A stretch of 13,082 nt of DNA, from positions 388 to 13,469 of the forward strand of contig DEKL01000082.1 in the NCBI GenBank assembly GCA_002353835.1, given 5' to 3'. This stretch comes from Alphaproteobacteria bacterium UBA2723 (GTDB lineage Bacteria; Pseudomonadota; Alphaproteobacteria; RF32; CAG-239). A program made the position numbers and the translations under genes. Below, one piece after another: positions 12,990-13,082 of this stretch. The first letter of the stretch is position 1. Every line of letters begins with the position of its first letter. The notes beneath the pieces are model-generated. The model searched no databases. It was not told the origin of the DNA and saw only the letters and a list, made by a program, of their open reading frames with translations.

Positions 12990-13082
12990 ATGAAAGCCGC
13001 AGTCAATCAAAAAGGTTATACCATGATAGAAACCATCATGTACATCAGCTTGCTGATAATCTTAGGCGGTGTATTGGCAGGC
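12990..13082 (+). CDS. Type IV prepilin or pseudopilin, N-terminal part (3' end outside window)
   Basis: Only the first 31 codons are present. The sequence has a short basic leader MKAAVNQKG, then YTMIE, then a hydrophobic helix (about residues 15-31). This is the class III signal of type IV pilins and type II secretion pseudopilins: prepilin peptidase would cut after G9, and the glutamate E14 is the conserved Glu5 of the mature protein. The first mature residue is Tyr instead of the usual Phe or Met, which is tolerated. AAGGG ends about 7 bases before the ATG. Whether it is a pilin, a competence pseudopilin or a secretion pseudopilin cannot be told from this fragment. Confidence 0.85.
   Translation, partial: MKAAVNQKGYTMIETIMYISLLIILGGVLAG

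Overview
The window looks like a chromosomal piece of an AT-rich, host-associated-type Gram-negative bacterium, most likely an alphaproteobacterium. The MutS C-terminus, with its PREALDxLYELK ending, fits that class. Several promoters have good sigma-70 boxes, most genes have Shine-Dalgarno sites, and there are signal peptides and a type IV pilin-like N-terminus. This assignment is inference; no rRNA or marker phylogeny was available.

Layout: (1) 1-437: the 3' end of mutS and a bidirectional terminator shared with a small membrane-anchored protein on the minus strand. (2) 437-2037: that small gene and a 392-residue HExxH metallopeptidase-like gene, fired apart by two back-to-back sigma-70 promoters. 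(3) 2055-4753: the most interesting part, a compact AT-rich cassette. A minus-strand XRE/HTH repressor gene faces a strong plus-strand promoter whose -10 box lies in a repeated operator-like motif. The promoter drives a tightly overlapping operon of a secreted MORN-variant protein, a cytosolic HEPN-type protein with an intact R-N-x3-H RNase motif, and a second secreted MORN-variant protein paralogous to the first. I read it as an uncharacterised self-regulated accessory module, toxin/defence-like in the HEPN part and envelope-like in the two flanking proteins. (4) 4763-5009: a hairpin followed by two related imperfect palindromes, the second about 129 nt long and ending inside the stop codon of the next gene; this is probably a small dispersed non-coding repeat. 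(5) 5002-9752: a Lon-family protease of the YcbZ/LonC type on the minus strand, divergent from a membrane-anchored TPR protein with a TTG start and a second membrane-anchored helical protein. (6) 9860-12136: two convergent genes that are visibly GC-richer than their surroundings and lack Shine-Dalgarno sites: an unrecognised protein with three internal helical repeats, and an M16 peptidase homologue that has lost both zinc-binding histidines. A strong bidirectional terminator separates them. (7) 12300-13082: a membrane-anchored Cys-rich protein with its own terminator and, divergently, the first 31 codons of a prepilin/pseudopilin.

No tRNA, rRNA, CRISPR array, transposase or integrase was seen. 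No intergenic stretch exceeds 300 bases. All family names rest on motif reading, not on searches.
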